Of a stretch of 64,000 nt of DNA, positions 35,851 through 47,700 are shown one piece after another (positions within the stretch are counted from its first letter, which is position 1; each line of letters begins with the position of its first letter). The position numbers and the translations under genes are program-made. The notes beneath the pieces were generated by a model. That model was not told the DNA's origin. It did not search any database and was given only the letters and a program-made list of their open reading frames with translations. The DNA is taken from contig CM048554.1 of assembly GCA_026413225.1 (NCBI GenBank), positions 74,082,463-74,146,462 of the forward strand, given 5' to 3'. This DNA comes from Otis tarda (taxonomy: Eukaryota > Chordata > Aves > Otidiformes > Otididae).

Positions 35851-38800
35851 TTAGGGCTATGGAAACTGGAACCTAAAAACAAAGAGAAAATACAGTTTTA
35901 ATGATAAAGCTGTTTTCAGTTTTTATGAAGTTCTCTAATGGTACTGAGAGAAAGTCACTCTGACCCTTTTCTTTTAGCTTTGTCGTACAGCAAGGTGACT
36001 TTTGAAACATCTTTACCCCTTGAGAAAACATTGAGTATCACTTTTGACACTTAACACAATATTTGGGCTAAACACCTAAAATAAGGGTCAGCCAAAAATC
36101 ACAGAGAAGTCAAGTCAGGAACACATTTGTAGACATTCACCTTCTAGTATGAGAGGCCATCAACTGGGAAGAAATATTATATTTTGGCATCCTCAGTCAG
36201 CCTAGAGGCTAGAATCAGTTCAACCTCTAGACCCGACCTTAGAATTAACTTCTGGATCTGAAAGCCTCTGTATTGAAGACTGAAATGAAACATGAGGTTT
36301 AAAATAAAAAGGTGGAAACATGGTGCTTCTATTGCTCTTTGTTGACATGTTTTTAATATAATTAAAGCTGCAGGTGTACTTTTGATTATGCAAGTATTCA
36401 GTGTGTGGTTCTGTGTAAATAATATGTTTGCAGTGCTTACTGGCAGATTGTTCATTATGAGATAATTTATTTGAGCTCCCCTGTGCAAATCAGAAAACAT
36501 AAGCCAAATTCTGGGTTAGTTTTCCTTGTCTTGTGGGAAAACCTGCACACAGGGACAGAGGAGGTGTTTTGCGCAGGAGGCACACTTCTGCTTTCTCTTC
36601 GATAAGTCAGGGAATTCAACATCTCCAGCTAAGCAATACTTGAGAACTATTAAAGGAGCCATGGAGACGCCCCTCTTAAGTTCTCTATTTCCTGAAATCC
36701 AAGAAAATGGCTCCATTAGAGCTACACAGCTATGTTTCCCCTATACAATGAGTCTGGTCATTTATGCTATGTACATCCTGAATAATGGCAAGGTCTGTGG
36801 GTTTGATCTAAGATGGAAGCTGACCTCTTCAGTGTTCTTCCACTTGATAAAAGATACTTCAATACTTCAGAGAGAAGAGAGGGAAAAAAAAAGGAGAAAG
36901 TTTTAGAAGCATGGTGCTTGGTTAATCAGACTTATTTACATGTTCCTGTAAAGCTTATACCTTGTGCTCTAGCAGTGACTTAATTTCAACTGCTAGCTGT
37001 ATATGTGTTTGAAGGCTTCATCATGTGTTGTGTATCACAGCATGCTCCTTTATGTAACACCTAACACATGTTAGTCTGTTCTTTGGATCCTCTGACCTTT
37101 AATAAGCTAAACCATAGCAGCTCATAATTTCAGTGGTCTGAATTCAAGTACTGAAGTCATGCCCTAAAATCTAAAGGCTCCATACATCTGTATTTAACTT
37201 CAGTAGAAGTATATTTTCTACATCCTTCCCTTCTCTCCTCAGTCCCCAAAAGGCATATGTATATTAATGTGAGAAACAATAGCATATCTGTTATCTAGAT
37301 TCAGGTATCTTGACTGCTGATTCTGTTAAGCCTATCAGAGAAGAGACCCCTTTCAATGTCATTTTTAAAATCCAATTTTAAAGTAACCCACAATTTTGCT
37401 TCTGAGACACCACTAAGAGATGACCCAAATAAAGAGCTGCATATCAAGACCATGAGTGCAAATAATCTTTTGGAAGGCACTGATGAAATTCCTTTTCCAT
37501 TGTCGTTAGATACTTGCTTTCTGACAACCAGTTAATCATGGAAATAATCTTTTGAATATGCGTTAAACCATAGCTATGCCTAATCATCCCATTAAACTTC
37601 ATCAGGTCATTCTTCGTGAAGATAAACAGCTTAAGGAGCATTCTTCCTTTGATCATGTTATCCTCTGATGTTTTTGAAAGGAGGGTGATGCATCCTCCAG
37701 ATTTCATCAGTCCAAATCTTCACTGAGCTTCTGCATTGTGCTTGCAGTTTCCTCAGGTGACTAGAGCATGCAGCTCATTGCAGACTGAAATGTGCGTATG
37801 AATTTTAGTGTATGACAGACTGTACTATAATGAGTCTAAAAGTTGTTCATCTCCTATGTGAAGGGGATACTGGAGTACATGATTAAGGAAGGTAGTCCCA
37901 TTATGGCAAGAGGCATATGGATAATTTTTTAGGAATTACTTCAGGCACTGTTTACAGAATAAATAAAACCAGCATTTTCCTCAGGAGTGTGTTTAGACTG
38001 AAGTGAGTTAGACTTCCAATGCCTGAGGAGATAGCCTGCTTTCTAGCTCACTCAGTAAGGTGATCTGCAGTGACCGTGTGTAGACCTACTCCCTTCAAAG
38101 GAAGGGGTTTCAGTCCTTCTCACTCAGTCCCTAGGGAACCTGTTTCTCTTTCCAGTGACTGAAAGGGGCCAACGTACCAAGAATGAGGAACACTCAAATC
38201 CCTCGCTGGGCCAGTAGCCTACTGCCTAGGTATCACAACATATAAGTTAGGCTGGAGAAAAACAGTGACTAACTCTCTTTTCCATTATTCTGAGTACCTC
38301 ATCTTGGGTAGTGAGAGTTCAGGGAATGCATGTCTTGTAAACTGAAGGGTTTGTCTTAAGGTTTGGTCTTTGAGACACATCCTGTCTCAGGGTCTGAACT
38401 GGGAGAAGGGCTCAATGAGTGTCACTTTCTGTGAGATGAATATGCAAAGCTACAGGGTTGTTTGCCAACCACTTTTGCATCAGAAGACACACCTCTGGTC
38501 CGTGCGGTGAAGAGAAATGGGGAAAATTAGGTCTTTGACTGATGTGGAAGCAGCTGGCTACCTCAGTGTGAGGAATGTAAGCATACATTCTTTATTGATA
38601 AGGTACAGAGTAGTATATGGACCTGCTTTAAGGCTGCAAGGAAGAACACAAAACAGAGCCAAGATGATGACAGAAGTTATTGTGGCTTTGATAGCCCCAT
38701 TTAGAGCATGCAGTGTAAATGCAGGCACTTTCATACACTGATGTTGAAAGGATATTACCACTGGCCATGGTAGAAAGCCTGCCTATGCACCAGATATACA

Positions 38801-39240
38801 TTTCTAGAAGAATAGTGCCTCGCAAGGCACTGTGATACAGACTAAGCATGCCATCAGAGGTAACACTTCAACTGACAGGCAAAGTCCAATCTGTCACACT
38901 GGCACCAGTTGCATATCACTCAGTGATGGATGTCTAGCAGCTTGGCGGATAGGTGTGTCAGTGTCTCAAACACAGGTAATTACTGTATTTTAGAGGCTTC
39001 AGAACTGAAAGTAGAGCTGCCCACCTACTTTACTTTGCAGTTATTTTATTGATGTGTATACATGAGATCAAAGGTCTAAAGCTTGCACTTTTTTACATTG
39101 CATTTATTATTTTACAGCCCTACTTGGCAGATTGTAAGAGTAGATGGCAGTAAGGCAATTTCCCTCCCTTCTTCAGCAGGGGTTTTGAAATAAGAGAATT
39201 TTCCTCAGTGTATCCCAAGGCACTGAATGCCAGTGTGGCA
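35851..39240. other. Non-coding stretch, no recognised gene
   Basis: About 3.4 kb. The 126-codon frame at 36526-36906 (+) and the 107-codon frame at 36177-36500 (-) lack motifs and are taken as chance. No other repeat was recognised. Confidence 0.5.
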
Positions 39241-39450
39241 TAATGAAAGCTGGAACTGAACCTTTAGGAATATTTAATTAACACTGTGTGGGACAAACCA
39301 GTCTTTTTTATTAGCTAACAGTTTTTCATTGCTATTCATTCAAACTTTTTAATCACTGGATGAAAAGGTGCTTGTTTGAATAATTTGAGTGGCAAAATGT
39401 CAAGTGCATTGTCAACTAAGGTTCATTAGGAGAGGCATGGGTTACGGCTA
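39241..39450. promoter_or_regulatory. Candidate conserved non-coding block (speculative)
   Basis: Repeat-free, AT-rich sequence with several homeobox-like words (TTAATTAA-type, ATTAG) and no open frame. The call is by texture only. It could equally be ordinary unique DNA. Confidence 0.18.
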
Positions 39451-40330
39451 GCTCGGGCAGAAAGTTTAACCACATGAGCCAGTACTTGTCTGAGTTCATC
39501 TCTCTGCGCTCTTCAGAGAATGCATGTGATACTGTATGTTGTCTCATAGCATTGTATCTCGCAGGAAGATGACACTGCCTTCCTGCAGCAGGAAGCTTTG
39601 TCTTTTATGCCTGCTTGTTTAAAACCTTTGTATGATGACATGATTGGAAAGGTGCAGGTTCCCTACTGCTCAGTGTAGAAAAGAAATCACTTTGCTTATA
39701 TTCTCCTGTTTTCCTCTCCAAGTTTTTTCAACCAATGTAAGTGGAGATTGCTGCTTAAATGATGGCCTGCCTTTCCCTTCTAGACCTGACCACGCATTTC
39801 TGCAAACATTGGTATAGCAATGCTAGTGACCATGTGGCTGGGCTGTGAACTGGGTCAAGGAACTGACCCCAGCAAGAATTAATCTATTTTAATAAAAAGG
39901 AAATGTTTTTGAAGCTGCAGCCTCAGGAGCTATGAGTTGACACCTCTCACCTTAATGGATTCAGGAATGTGCAATTTCACAGTAAGGACAATTGCTTTTT
40001 CCCTTTCACTGCTAGGCATTTATTAAATTCCAGGTATGCAAGGTGATACTAGCAATAGTTTAACTAAAAAATCTGTTGGGAGTGCCTCCAGCATAGGGGT
40101 GGAAACTCTTTATGTGAGATGAAACACATTAGGGTCTAAGGAAGGAAGAAATTAATTTCAGCAGGAACAAATGAGAAGATACAATAGGTAGAATCACTAT
40201 CACTATACTATAGCATTGTATCAACTTAGGAAAAGTAATATTAACATTACTTCAAATGATACTAAAGATCCATCTGGTCTCATTTGCTCACAGTTGCCTT
40301 TAATGCAATCTCAGAGAAATAGTCTAGCAG
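39451..40330. other. Non-coding stretch, no recognised gene
   Basis: Nothing recognised. Confidence 0.5.
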
Positions 40331-40369
40331 TATATAATTTTATATATGCACATATATACGTATATATTA
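40331..40369. repeat. Degenerate (TA)n low-complexity region
   Basis: Interrupted TATATA/CATATA/CGTATA units; a decayed dinucleotide repeat. Confidence 0.7.
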
Positions 40370-40689
40370 ATTATTGCACTCCAGACCTCCTTACATTCTC
40401 CTGTCTTCCTCCAATCCATGTTTTGATTTCCCTGAACAGGAAACAACATTGTATCTTCAAGTTTAATAAACCACTTTTTCATGAATTTGTTTAATAGTAT
40501 CTAATGCTTGTCTCAGGCTATTGGTCTCTAAACACCCTGTGGCAATGGGCACTGTAATGTAATCCTCTAATACATATAAATAAAGGGTTTTTTTCTTGTT
40601 TAAACCTGCTGCCTGATTCCATTAGTTTTCTCCTAGCTCTTGTTTTATGAAAAACTGCGAGTAATCATTCTGAATTTGTTTTCTCTAGA

Positions 40690-42960
40690 TTATGCATGTT
40701 TTTGTGAAGCTCTGACAGTTCTCCTCTGAATCATTTCCTTGCAAAACTGAAGACTTTTGGCCTCTGTAACTTCTCCTCAGACAGAAGCCATGTAACACCT
40801 CTGTAACTTCTTTTTGAAGTGACACATTTTGTACTTACCCTAGGTTTAACAGAGTCTGATTGCCATTTTGACTCCAGATCACCATCAACGGGGCCTTTCA
40901 GATTTCATCCCCAAGCAGCAACAGCAGGCGTGGTCCTGGGCACTGTGTTCAGGCTTTTGTCTCCTGCCCAGTGTGCGTTTACGAACACTGAATTTCATTT
41001 GTCATTTTGTTGCCCCATCACACAGTACAGTTTTGTGTCACAGCTGTGCAGTGGTGAGGTAGAGTTACAAATACACAGTTGTAGTTTTAAAATCATGTAT
41101 AACATTATTATTAATGAGTCCTGTCTTGGAGGGGCTCCCACCACTCCCGGCCCAGGAAGCCCCTGGCCCTGCTGTGCCCTGACAGCAGCTCTTCTTGTCA
41201 CTTCACATATCTTTGTCCAGTGTAACTTCCTCTTACAAAGGCTGGATTGACTGCTCGTACTGTATTACTTAATTATCTACAAATGCTATTTGTACTGTAG
41301 TTGTCCAATTTACCTGTGACAGAAATCAGTCTAATTTGTCAGTTTTTTCTCTCTAAAGCCTCCTGCAAAGTCCTAAAACAAAACTCTTAAAACAGAACCT
41401 CTCAAGCTTGAGGATCAGGTTGAGTGACAAATAGGCAGGATATTCACAGCTGAGATTGTTTTAGGACAGCTGGGACAATGTTATCGGTGACTTTTTGTTT
41501 GATTTTTTTCTTTTTCTAAAGCTATTGATATTTTAATTTTAAACACTTTCTCAAAATTCCCTCTAGCAGAAAATTTGCCGATATCTCTGTTGTAAATATT
41601 GATGCAAATCAATAATTTGTCTTTTATTATACAGCTTCTTAGTGTGCCCTCATACTTCAGACACCTTTGAGCTCTGAAGACTCACTTGCTACCTGGTTTT
41701 TGTTTTTGGAAAAAACACAGCTTTTATGTGACTAGCAAGCTCTCTCTCAGAATCTCTTTTAGCACTTTATTATACATTTACAAGCCTTTCTACTTTTCTT
41801 GTTTTCTGTTTCTTTCACAAATGTCTATTTTTGAAAGATGTCATGATGCTTTTAATAGTTTCTTGTACTCTTCCTTTTAATTATGCTAACTTTTCTTAAG
41901 GTTTTCACAGTCTTTTGATTGCAGTATACATTTCCTCTGAACATCTCATTTTTATTTTATAAACTGGTTCCATGGCAACTGTAAGCATTTTTATCCTTTT
42001 AGCTGCTCCTTTTAATTCAACAAATTTCCTAATTTTTAGTGATTCCTTTCTTTTTCTGAAGTAAGTTTCTACAGTTACAGGGTTAGAAGTTTTTTTGTTT
42101 TGTTTTGTTTTTTTTAGCAAGAATGCTGAATCTGAGCTTACTAAATACAGTTAGGCAGAGCAAAACAGAACCTGGGCACCATTCACTACAAAAATAAGGG
42201 TATTTTATTATCTTATGAGTTCACTGATTACTTGTTTCAATAAGCAGTTGTTTATAGGATCTAAACATTTTATTTCAGCATCACACCCTGTCCTAACATC
42301 TGAAATCTGCCTCTGTTATCTCCCATCCTGCTCAGTCACTGGCACAGCTCTGATGTATATATTTCAATGTCAATATTGAACTTCAATGTGTAGGTGTTTC
42401 TTATACTTGCCAATAACTTGAGTTCATTTACTTCCATCCCTTAAAACATAGCACACTGTGCAACTGCACAGTACTTTATCATTTGTGTACTGTATTATCC
42501 TTATTATCAATGTCACACAGGTTGTCTTCCTTCCACTGAGTTCCTGAATGTCTATTACATCAAAGCAGATGTTTGAGTTTACTTTGTTTTGCATTTGCTG
42601 GAAAACACTCACCTAGAGTTTTTTTTTTCAGCTGTTGCAAATCAGTTAACTCCTGCAAGGAGCACGCTTGTGAATAGTGCTGTCTTGCACATTCAGTGGC
42701 TTTCCCTTCCTTTGTAGCTTAAAAACTACTCCGTAATCTTTCACAATTTCTGAAGCCAGCACTCTGGTTCCAGGTTGTTCTGCAGTCTTATTTTATTTGA
42801 ACACTGGGAATCAGCGTTACAGTGGCATCCCATCCTTGGGACTTCCCCCTTGTCCACAGCTTCCCCACCGTTTAGGTGAAGAGCTTTGTGCAAAGTAGAA
42901 GCACAAGTTTCCAAGTCTTTTGGCCATGGAAGAACTGTTCAGAGAAGATAGATGGTACTT
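40690..42960 (-). mobile_element. Ancient, long CR1-type LINE (antisense)
   Basis: Roughly 2 kb of + strand sequence follows the reverse complement of an old sauropsid CR1 LINE in the correct order. It shows 'gaatttcatttgtcattttg' with 'ttgcccc' (40990-41020), 'gtaaatattgatgcaaatca' (about 41592), 'ctagcaagctctctctcag' (about 41732), 'tgctccttttaattcaac' (about 42004), 'ataagcagttgtttatagg' (about 42240), 'ttgagttcatttacttcc' (about 42418), 'tgtctattacatcaaagca' (about 42549) and 'cactctggttccaggttgttc' (about 42760). These run from the C-terminal reverse transcriptase region back towards the endonuclease and the 5' part of the element. Many stops and indels leave no usable frame. The open frame at 40819-41250 on + is a shadow. 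The middle (41350-42620) is the strongest; both ends are less sure. Confidence 0.65.
42091..42116. repeat. (TTTTG)n simple repeat inside the CR1 relic
   Basis: Seven T, then TTTTG units, then a longer T run. This is a simple repeat that has grown within the old LINE. Confidence 0.8.
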
Positions 42961-43849
42961 GATAGCCATCTCAGCTCCTGTAACAGCGCTAAGCCTCTCT
43001 CGGTCTGTTGATGACAGTTTCAGCCTAATTGCAGGCTAAGGTTTCTATGCACTGCTATTAAACAGATGCTGGTTTCCAGCAGGACTGCAGTTGCCTGGCA
43101 TGTCAAATTGTTTCTTCACAACACAGCTTATCATTGTGTTGCCTATACAGCCCCACTGATCCTTCCTAAAAGTCCTTTTAGCACATGTGCAGACTTATTT
43201 CCATCCCCTGATGTGCTGAGTGCAGTAATTGCTGGAGACCAGGGTTAACTTGCTGCCCCTCCACCACCTAGTCTGCCTAGCACGCTCTGATAGGCATATC
43301 TGGCAGCTGGGTTATGGTGTATGTAGCTGGGGGAGGGCAGTTCCTGGTATATTTGTTTGTTATTTGTGGTGGGACGTTAGAAATGGTTGGAGGAGAAGTG
43401 ACAAGTTGTCACTGTCTTTGCTGCCTCAGCTGCTTCTGGGGGCTTGTGCAGCTGCACAGCTGGATGTCCAGGGGATGGAATGGAAGCTGTGCTCTTGGCT
43501 CCCTTCCAACTGGCTCCAAATGCACTTGAGAAACTTCCCTGTGATAGTTAATGTAGCACCTGCTCAACAAACAAAAAACAAGTTTCCCCTCCTCTGTTTT
43601 ACTGTACATCTGTTATTTTGCTGACATGGAAACTGGCGTAACAATTAGATTCATTACTTGCCCTCTAAGTTGATTCCAGCTAAGCTGAAAAGACCTTAGT
43701 CTGTTCAGTCCATGATTGTTTAGGCTGCAGCACAAATTAAGAAATTCTCCCTCCAATGAGACTTGTTATACATTGTAATTGAGCTTGCATGTGTATATTT
43801 ATACTCGAGGTAAGACTGGGAGGAAACATTTTCTTCTGGCCAAATAGAG
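42961..43849. other. Non-coding stretch, possible tail of the CR1 relic at its start
   Basis: The first 100 to 250 bp may still belong to the LINE but I cannot align them. The 131-codon frame at 43229-43624 on + has no family signature. Confidence 0.4.
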
Positions 43850-43864
43850 ACTACAGCTCCCAGC
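43850..43864 (+). promoter_or_regulatory. ZNF143/THAP11-type site (ACTACARYTCCCAG)
   Basis: ACTACAGCTCCCAGC matches the 15 bp core of the SBS/ZNF143-THAP11 element (ACTACARYTCCCAGM) at every position. In vertebrates this long motif is strongly enriched at promoters and chromatin-loop anchors, and chance matches are rare. Here it is followed by TTTGCAT and ATGCAAAT octamer words and a TAATTAG homeobox word within 90 bp. No TATA box, CpG island or transcript start is visible, so it may be a distal site or a chance or derived copy. Binding is inference. Confidence 0.45.
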
Positions 43865-43990
43865 AGAGGCATGTTTGCATTTGGAGTTCTGGTTCCAGGT
43901 CTAATTAGAGATCTGAGAGAGCAAATATGCAAATGTCTGAAGAAGATAGCCACATCAGAAATGGCATTGATATACACATCTAGCCACCTC
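43865..43990. promoter_or_regulatory. Candidate regulatory cluster downstream of the ZNF143-type motif
   Basis: Within 120 bp there are a TTTGCAT half-octamer (about 43874), a TAATTAG homeobox word (about 43902) and ATATGCAAATG (about 43925), a perfect POU octamer core. The sequence is unique. Clustering beside the ZNF143-type site suggests an element, but no direct evidence of activity or conservation is available. Confidence 0.25.
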
Positions 43991-44480
43991 ACCTGTCCTC
44001 TGCCCTTTAAGCCTTCTCTATTGGGACTTACTGGGACATTCCAAGTATCCCAGCAGTTTCAGACAGCTGCTATTAACAAAATAATCTGCCAGAGAAGTGT
44101 TTCCATTTTCTCCACAAACCTGGAATTTCTCCCTTCAGAAAATCCCACTAGTTCAAGGTCAGGACATGGAACAATCATTCTTGAGGGAGTGACAAGGTTA
44201 AAGTCCAACTCCTCTCCCACTCCTCAGCTCCCCCACAGCTGTTATTTACTACTGCGCTGTGACTTTTAATAACCTGCCCTGCAAAGACTTGCATTCTATA
44301 GGGTTACTCGTGCTCAAGGCAAGTATATGCCTAAAACTAGAAACTAAGTCATTGATTATCAAAACCTATGTTTCCTTCTGACCTCATTTTAAGTTGTTTC
44401 ATATTTTTGTTTTACAGTTTAGATCTCCTGCTACTCAGATCACTCCTTAGCTTTGGAATTAGTGAGAATAAGATAATACC
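43991..44480. other. Non-coding stretch, no recognised gene
   Basis: Nothing recognised; the 132-codon frame at 43871-44269 on + has no motif. Confidence 0.5.
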
Positions 44481-44740
44481 ATAAAGTGCAGACCTAAAGC
44501 ACGCTGCATTTGGGGAGATTTATTTAACATAAGTGCTGTGCTCTGTATGGTCTCCTTGAACATATATTTTGCAGCATCCAAGTGCAGGATCTACCATTTA
44601 GCATGTTGAGAAAGATGCAGAGTGCAATTGATTTATCTTTATTTACTCCTCTTGATTTAGCTTGGTACAAAATGGCCGTTTTATTCTGTGCCCTCATCAG
44701 GAAATTATCACATGAACAGTTTTAAAAGGTAAACAAACAC
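44481..44740. promoter_or_regulatory. Candidate conserved non-coding block (speculative)
   Basis: Unique, CpG-poor sequence with no open frame, containing an AAAATGGC word (YY1-like core) and TTTATTTA/TGATTTA words. It looks like a candidate conserved element by texture only. Confidence 0.2.
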
Positions 44741-47700
44741 ATTACAAGGTCAACTTTTTTGATATATCAAACCGAAAGAAATTCCCAAAGAATCTCGTGT
44801 CTCTGTAAATAAATAGAATACCTTAAACTCAGTTACACCAAAATGAGAGCTCTTCACTAAGCATAAAACTTTTGTCTTTGGAAACTATGGATAGTACAGA
44901 AGGGTGCTGAGAGAGAACAACTCTGTGTTTTACACTAAGCTTTCACTCAGTATCAGCATTGTTTTCCTTTCTTGCCTACTTTTGGCTTGGCTACCCTGAG
45001 TCAAAAGCTGTAGTGAGACTTTTCTTACTACTCAGAAAACTGCCTCCATGAAACAACTTACCTAGGATGTAAGAAAGTCTTAATGCAGCCCTAACAGCTA
45101 GTAAACAAAGAATGTAACTGCTTCCCTGCTAGCCTTCATGTGTAATGAACCAGCCCCAGTTCATTCTGCATTCATTTTTGTTAGAAATCCTGAGGTTTGC
45201 TTGTCTATGAAATTTTGGGCACTCTATTTTGACTTTTAAACTCTTTTGGCTTTTTGGAAGGCAGAAATTCACTTAGAGCAAAGACAAACTCTATTTATTG
45301 TTTTTGGTTAGAGAGGTTATGGTGTGATCATAGTGGTTTTAATGCAGGAAGGGTTCTGTGTTTTTCTCTGCTGTGCAGGGCTACGCAGCAGGTGAAACAG
45401 GGGACTCTTTTTGGAGCAAAGAAAAATGATCCAGGGGCCAAGAAGCCTGAAAGGAGTCTGTGCAGGCACCTTGTAAGCAGCTGCTTAGAGACGAATCAGT
45501 GCCCACCATCAGCCCAAGTAGGCACTAGGGAATTACGCAGCCCCATCTAATCTTCAGTACATCGGTCCAGCCGCATGGGACAGTGAAAGATCTCTGGGAG
45601 TGCTTTAGTTAGAGCACAGCACAAACCTGCAACTTAGTGGCTCTTGCTAATTAGGATGCTGTGTGATCCAGCTACTGTACGGTTTTGTCCCCTCCATACC
45701 AATAACACCAATTTATGCTAAAAGAGGAATTAGTTCCATTAAAACTTTCCATTTGGAAGCTGGGTGGTTGAAGAGATATCCTTCCCATTTGTTCATGCTG
45801 CTTATGCAATGGTGTCCCGCTAAGCTGGAAACATTATTTTTCGTTCTTCCTATTACTATTTTTGCTACCAAGTGTAATAGCAGAGCACGAGCCATCTATC
45901 TTAACAGCAAGAACTTGTTTTTATTCGGGATGTGGGGTTTAGTTACTCAAAAGAAAGCAAGATACAGCTTTGCATAACTATTGAGGTTCTTTTCAGAGGT
46001 TAATTTGTTACATCACATAGATTATCTGCTCAAATACTGTACATTCCCTTACCCTGAGGCACAGAGGTTCATTAAATGAGCTATGCAGTGAAAAAACCAG
46101 CCTTTTTCTAATACAGTTTCTAAGCCTCCTGGCAGTTCAGTGCAAAACATGCTCTCAGTTACGCACAATCTTCCAAAGGGGACCCACTGTGCATCTGTCA
46201 TAAGCTTTTTCCAGTGTCACTAGTAATAAGGATTAACCTCTCTATGCCTAGCTCTTGAGAGTTGGCTTTTTATGGAGACATAAAGAACGTCTAGGGGCAG
46301 GAAGCAAAGCTGTACTGGTGCAGGATGCTTGGCTTTAGCATCCACAGCACCCAGTGGCTTGACAGACCATGAATTAGTTGACCTTCAAGGTACAGTGAAA
46401 AGCCAGTCTATTTACTCAGCTTTGTGCCTAAGGGAGGTAATAGTAGGAATTGGAAAGGTATTAAACAAAGCAGTGCTCAAGGATGAGACACTATCTAAGC
46501 CGACATTTTGTCAGTTAACTATGCAAATTGTCTGAAAGTGGGAGTGTGGGGTGTGGATTATGCAAGACCCCAAATATACAAATAAATAAATAAAGCAGCA
46601 TGTTCTAATGACGGAGGTGAAAGTTGGTGAACTCCTGCTGAACTATGAGAAAACCACTAGAGCAGTATCATTTATTAATAGGTAGCACATACAACTGGAC
46701 TACCACAGCTGTATTATACTAACCTACCACGTGGTATTTGTAATGGGCCAAATTTACTCTCTTCTGGCACAAGAAGCTGCACAAAAGTTTGTCAGAAACT
46801 GACATTCTGATGACTCAGCACCGAGCCTCCCAGCCTCAGCTATGCTCCCTCTCAAACCAGCATCTTACTCTTCCCAGCTGTGCCAAAACAACATATCCCC
46901 TGCAATGGAGAAGGGCCTCAGAAGATGCCACAGGGTGAAATCTGCTCACTGGTGGGTTTTACTGAAGCCTGCCTTGGTAGAGATCATAGTTTGAAGCCGG
47001 CCTTTGTGTTGCAGATGAACTTACTCAGTCTGTGTGGTTTTTTGTTTCCCCAAAAGCTGGAACTAACACTCTCCCAAGCTGTAGTCTGGAGTGGGAGGGA
47101 GTGAGCAACTTCCCTAAGCATCTGTAGTCCATCCCAAAGCTGGGCATAGTTGCTCATGGACGCTCAAGATTTGCTATCTCTCTACTGTTTCCAGAATGCT
47201 CAGTTCGTCCAGAAGTCCCAGTTCCTCTAAGTGAAGTCACCTGGTTGCTGTTCAGCCGCACACTCTGTCAGTGAGGTCAGTGTTTCATCCTGCACAGCAG
47301 TTAAGGGTGAGAGGGCCAATGAGTAACGCTGCAGGCATCTTGCCTGAACATCTTTACTGGTTTTTGATGCAGCCTTTTGGGACAATCCGCTTGCTAGAGA
47401 TCAACTTCTGGTTTTAAATTTTTTTTTTTAGTTGAACCTCTTTAGTTGAATATTCTTTAAGAAATGGACTACTTTGCTTTCTTGAAAATATCAGTTATGC
47501 AAGCAGGAGTAACTAGTACTGTGGCAGCAGAATGGTTTTGCACAAATGTGACCTAAATTTCTCTGCCCTGAGGCTTTAGTTGGTTTCAATGCATGAACCT
47601 GAAGGCAAAATGAAACTATGATTTTTTTGTTGTTGTTTTATGAGGTATTTTCACCTCTTTAAAATCCCATCAGAAAACTCAGGCCTAGTGTATGACTCTG

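Noticed and set aside
36526-36906. 126-codon frame on +
   Set aside because: No motif or homology recognised, ends in a poly-A/purine patch, and is in line with chance.
40819-41250. 143-codon open frame on +
   Set aside because: It runs antisense through the old CR1 relic and is explained by it.
46040-46080. MIR-like words 'ctgaggcacagaggtt'
   Set aside because: Too short to tell from chance.
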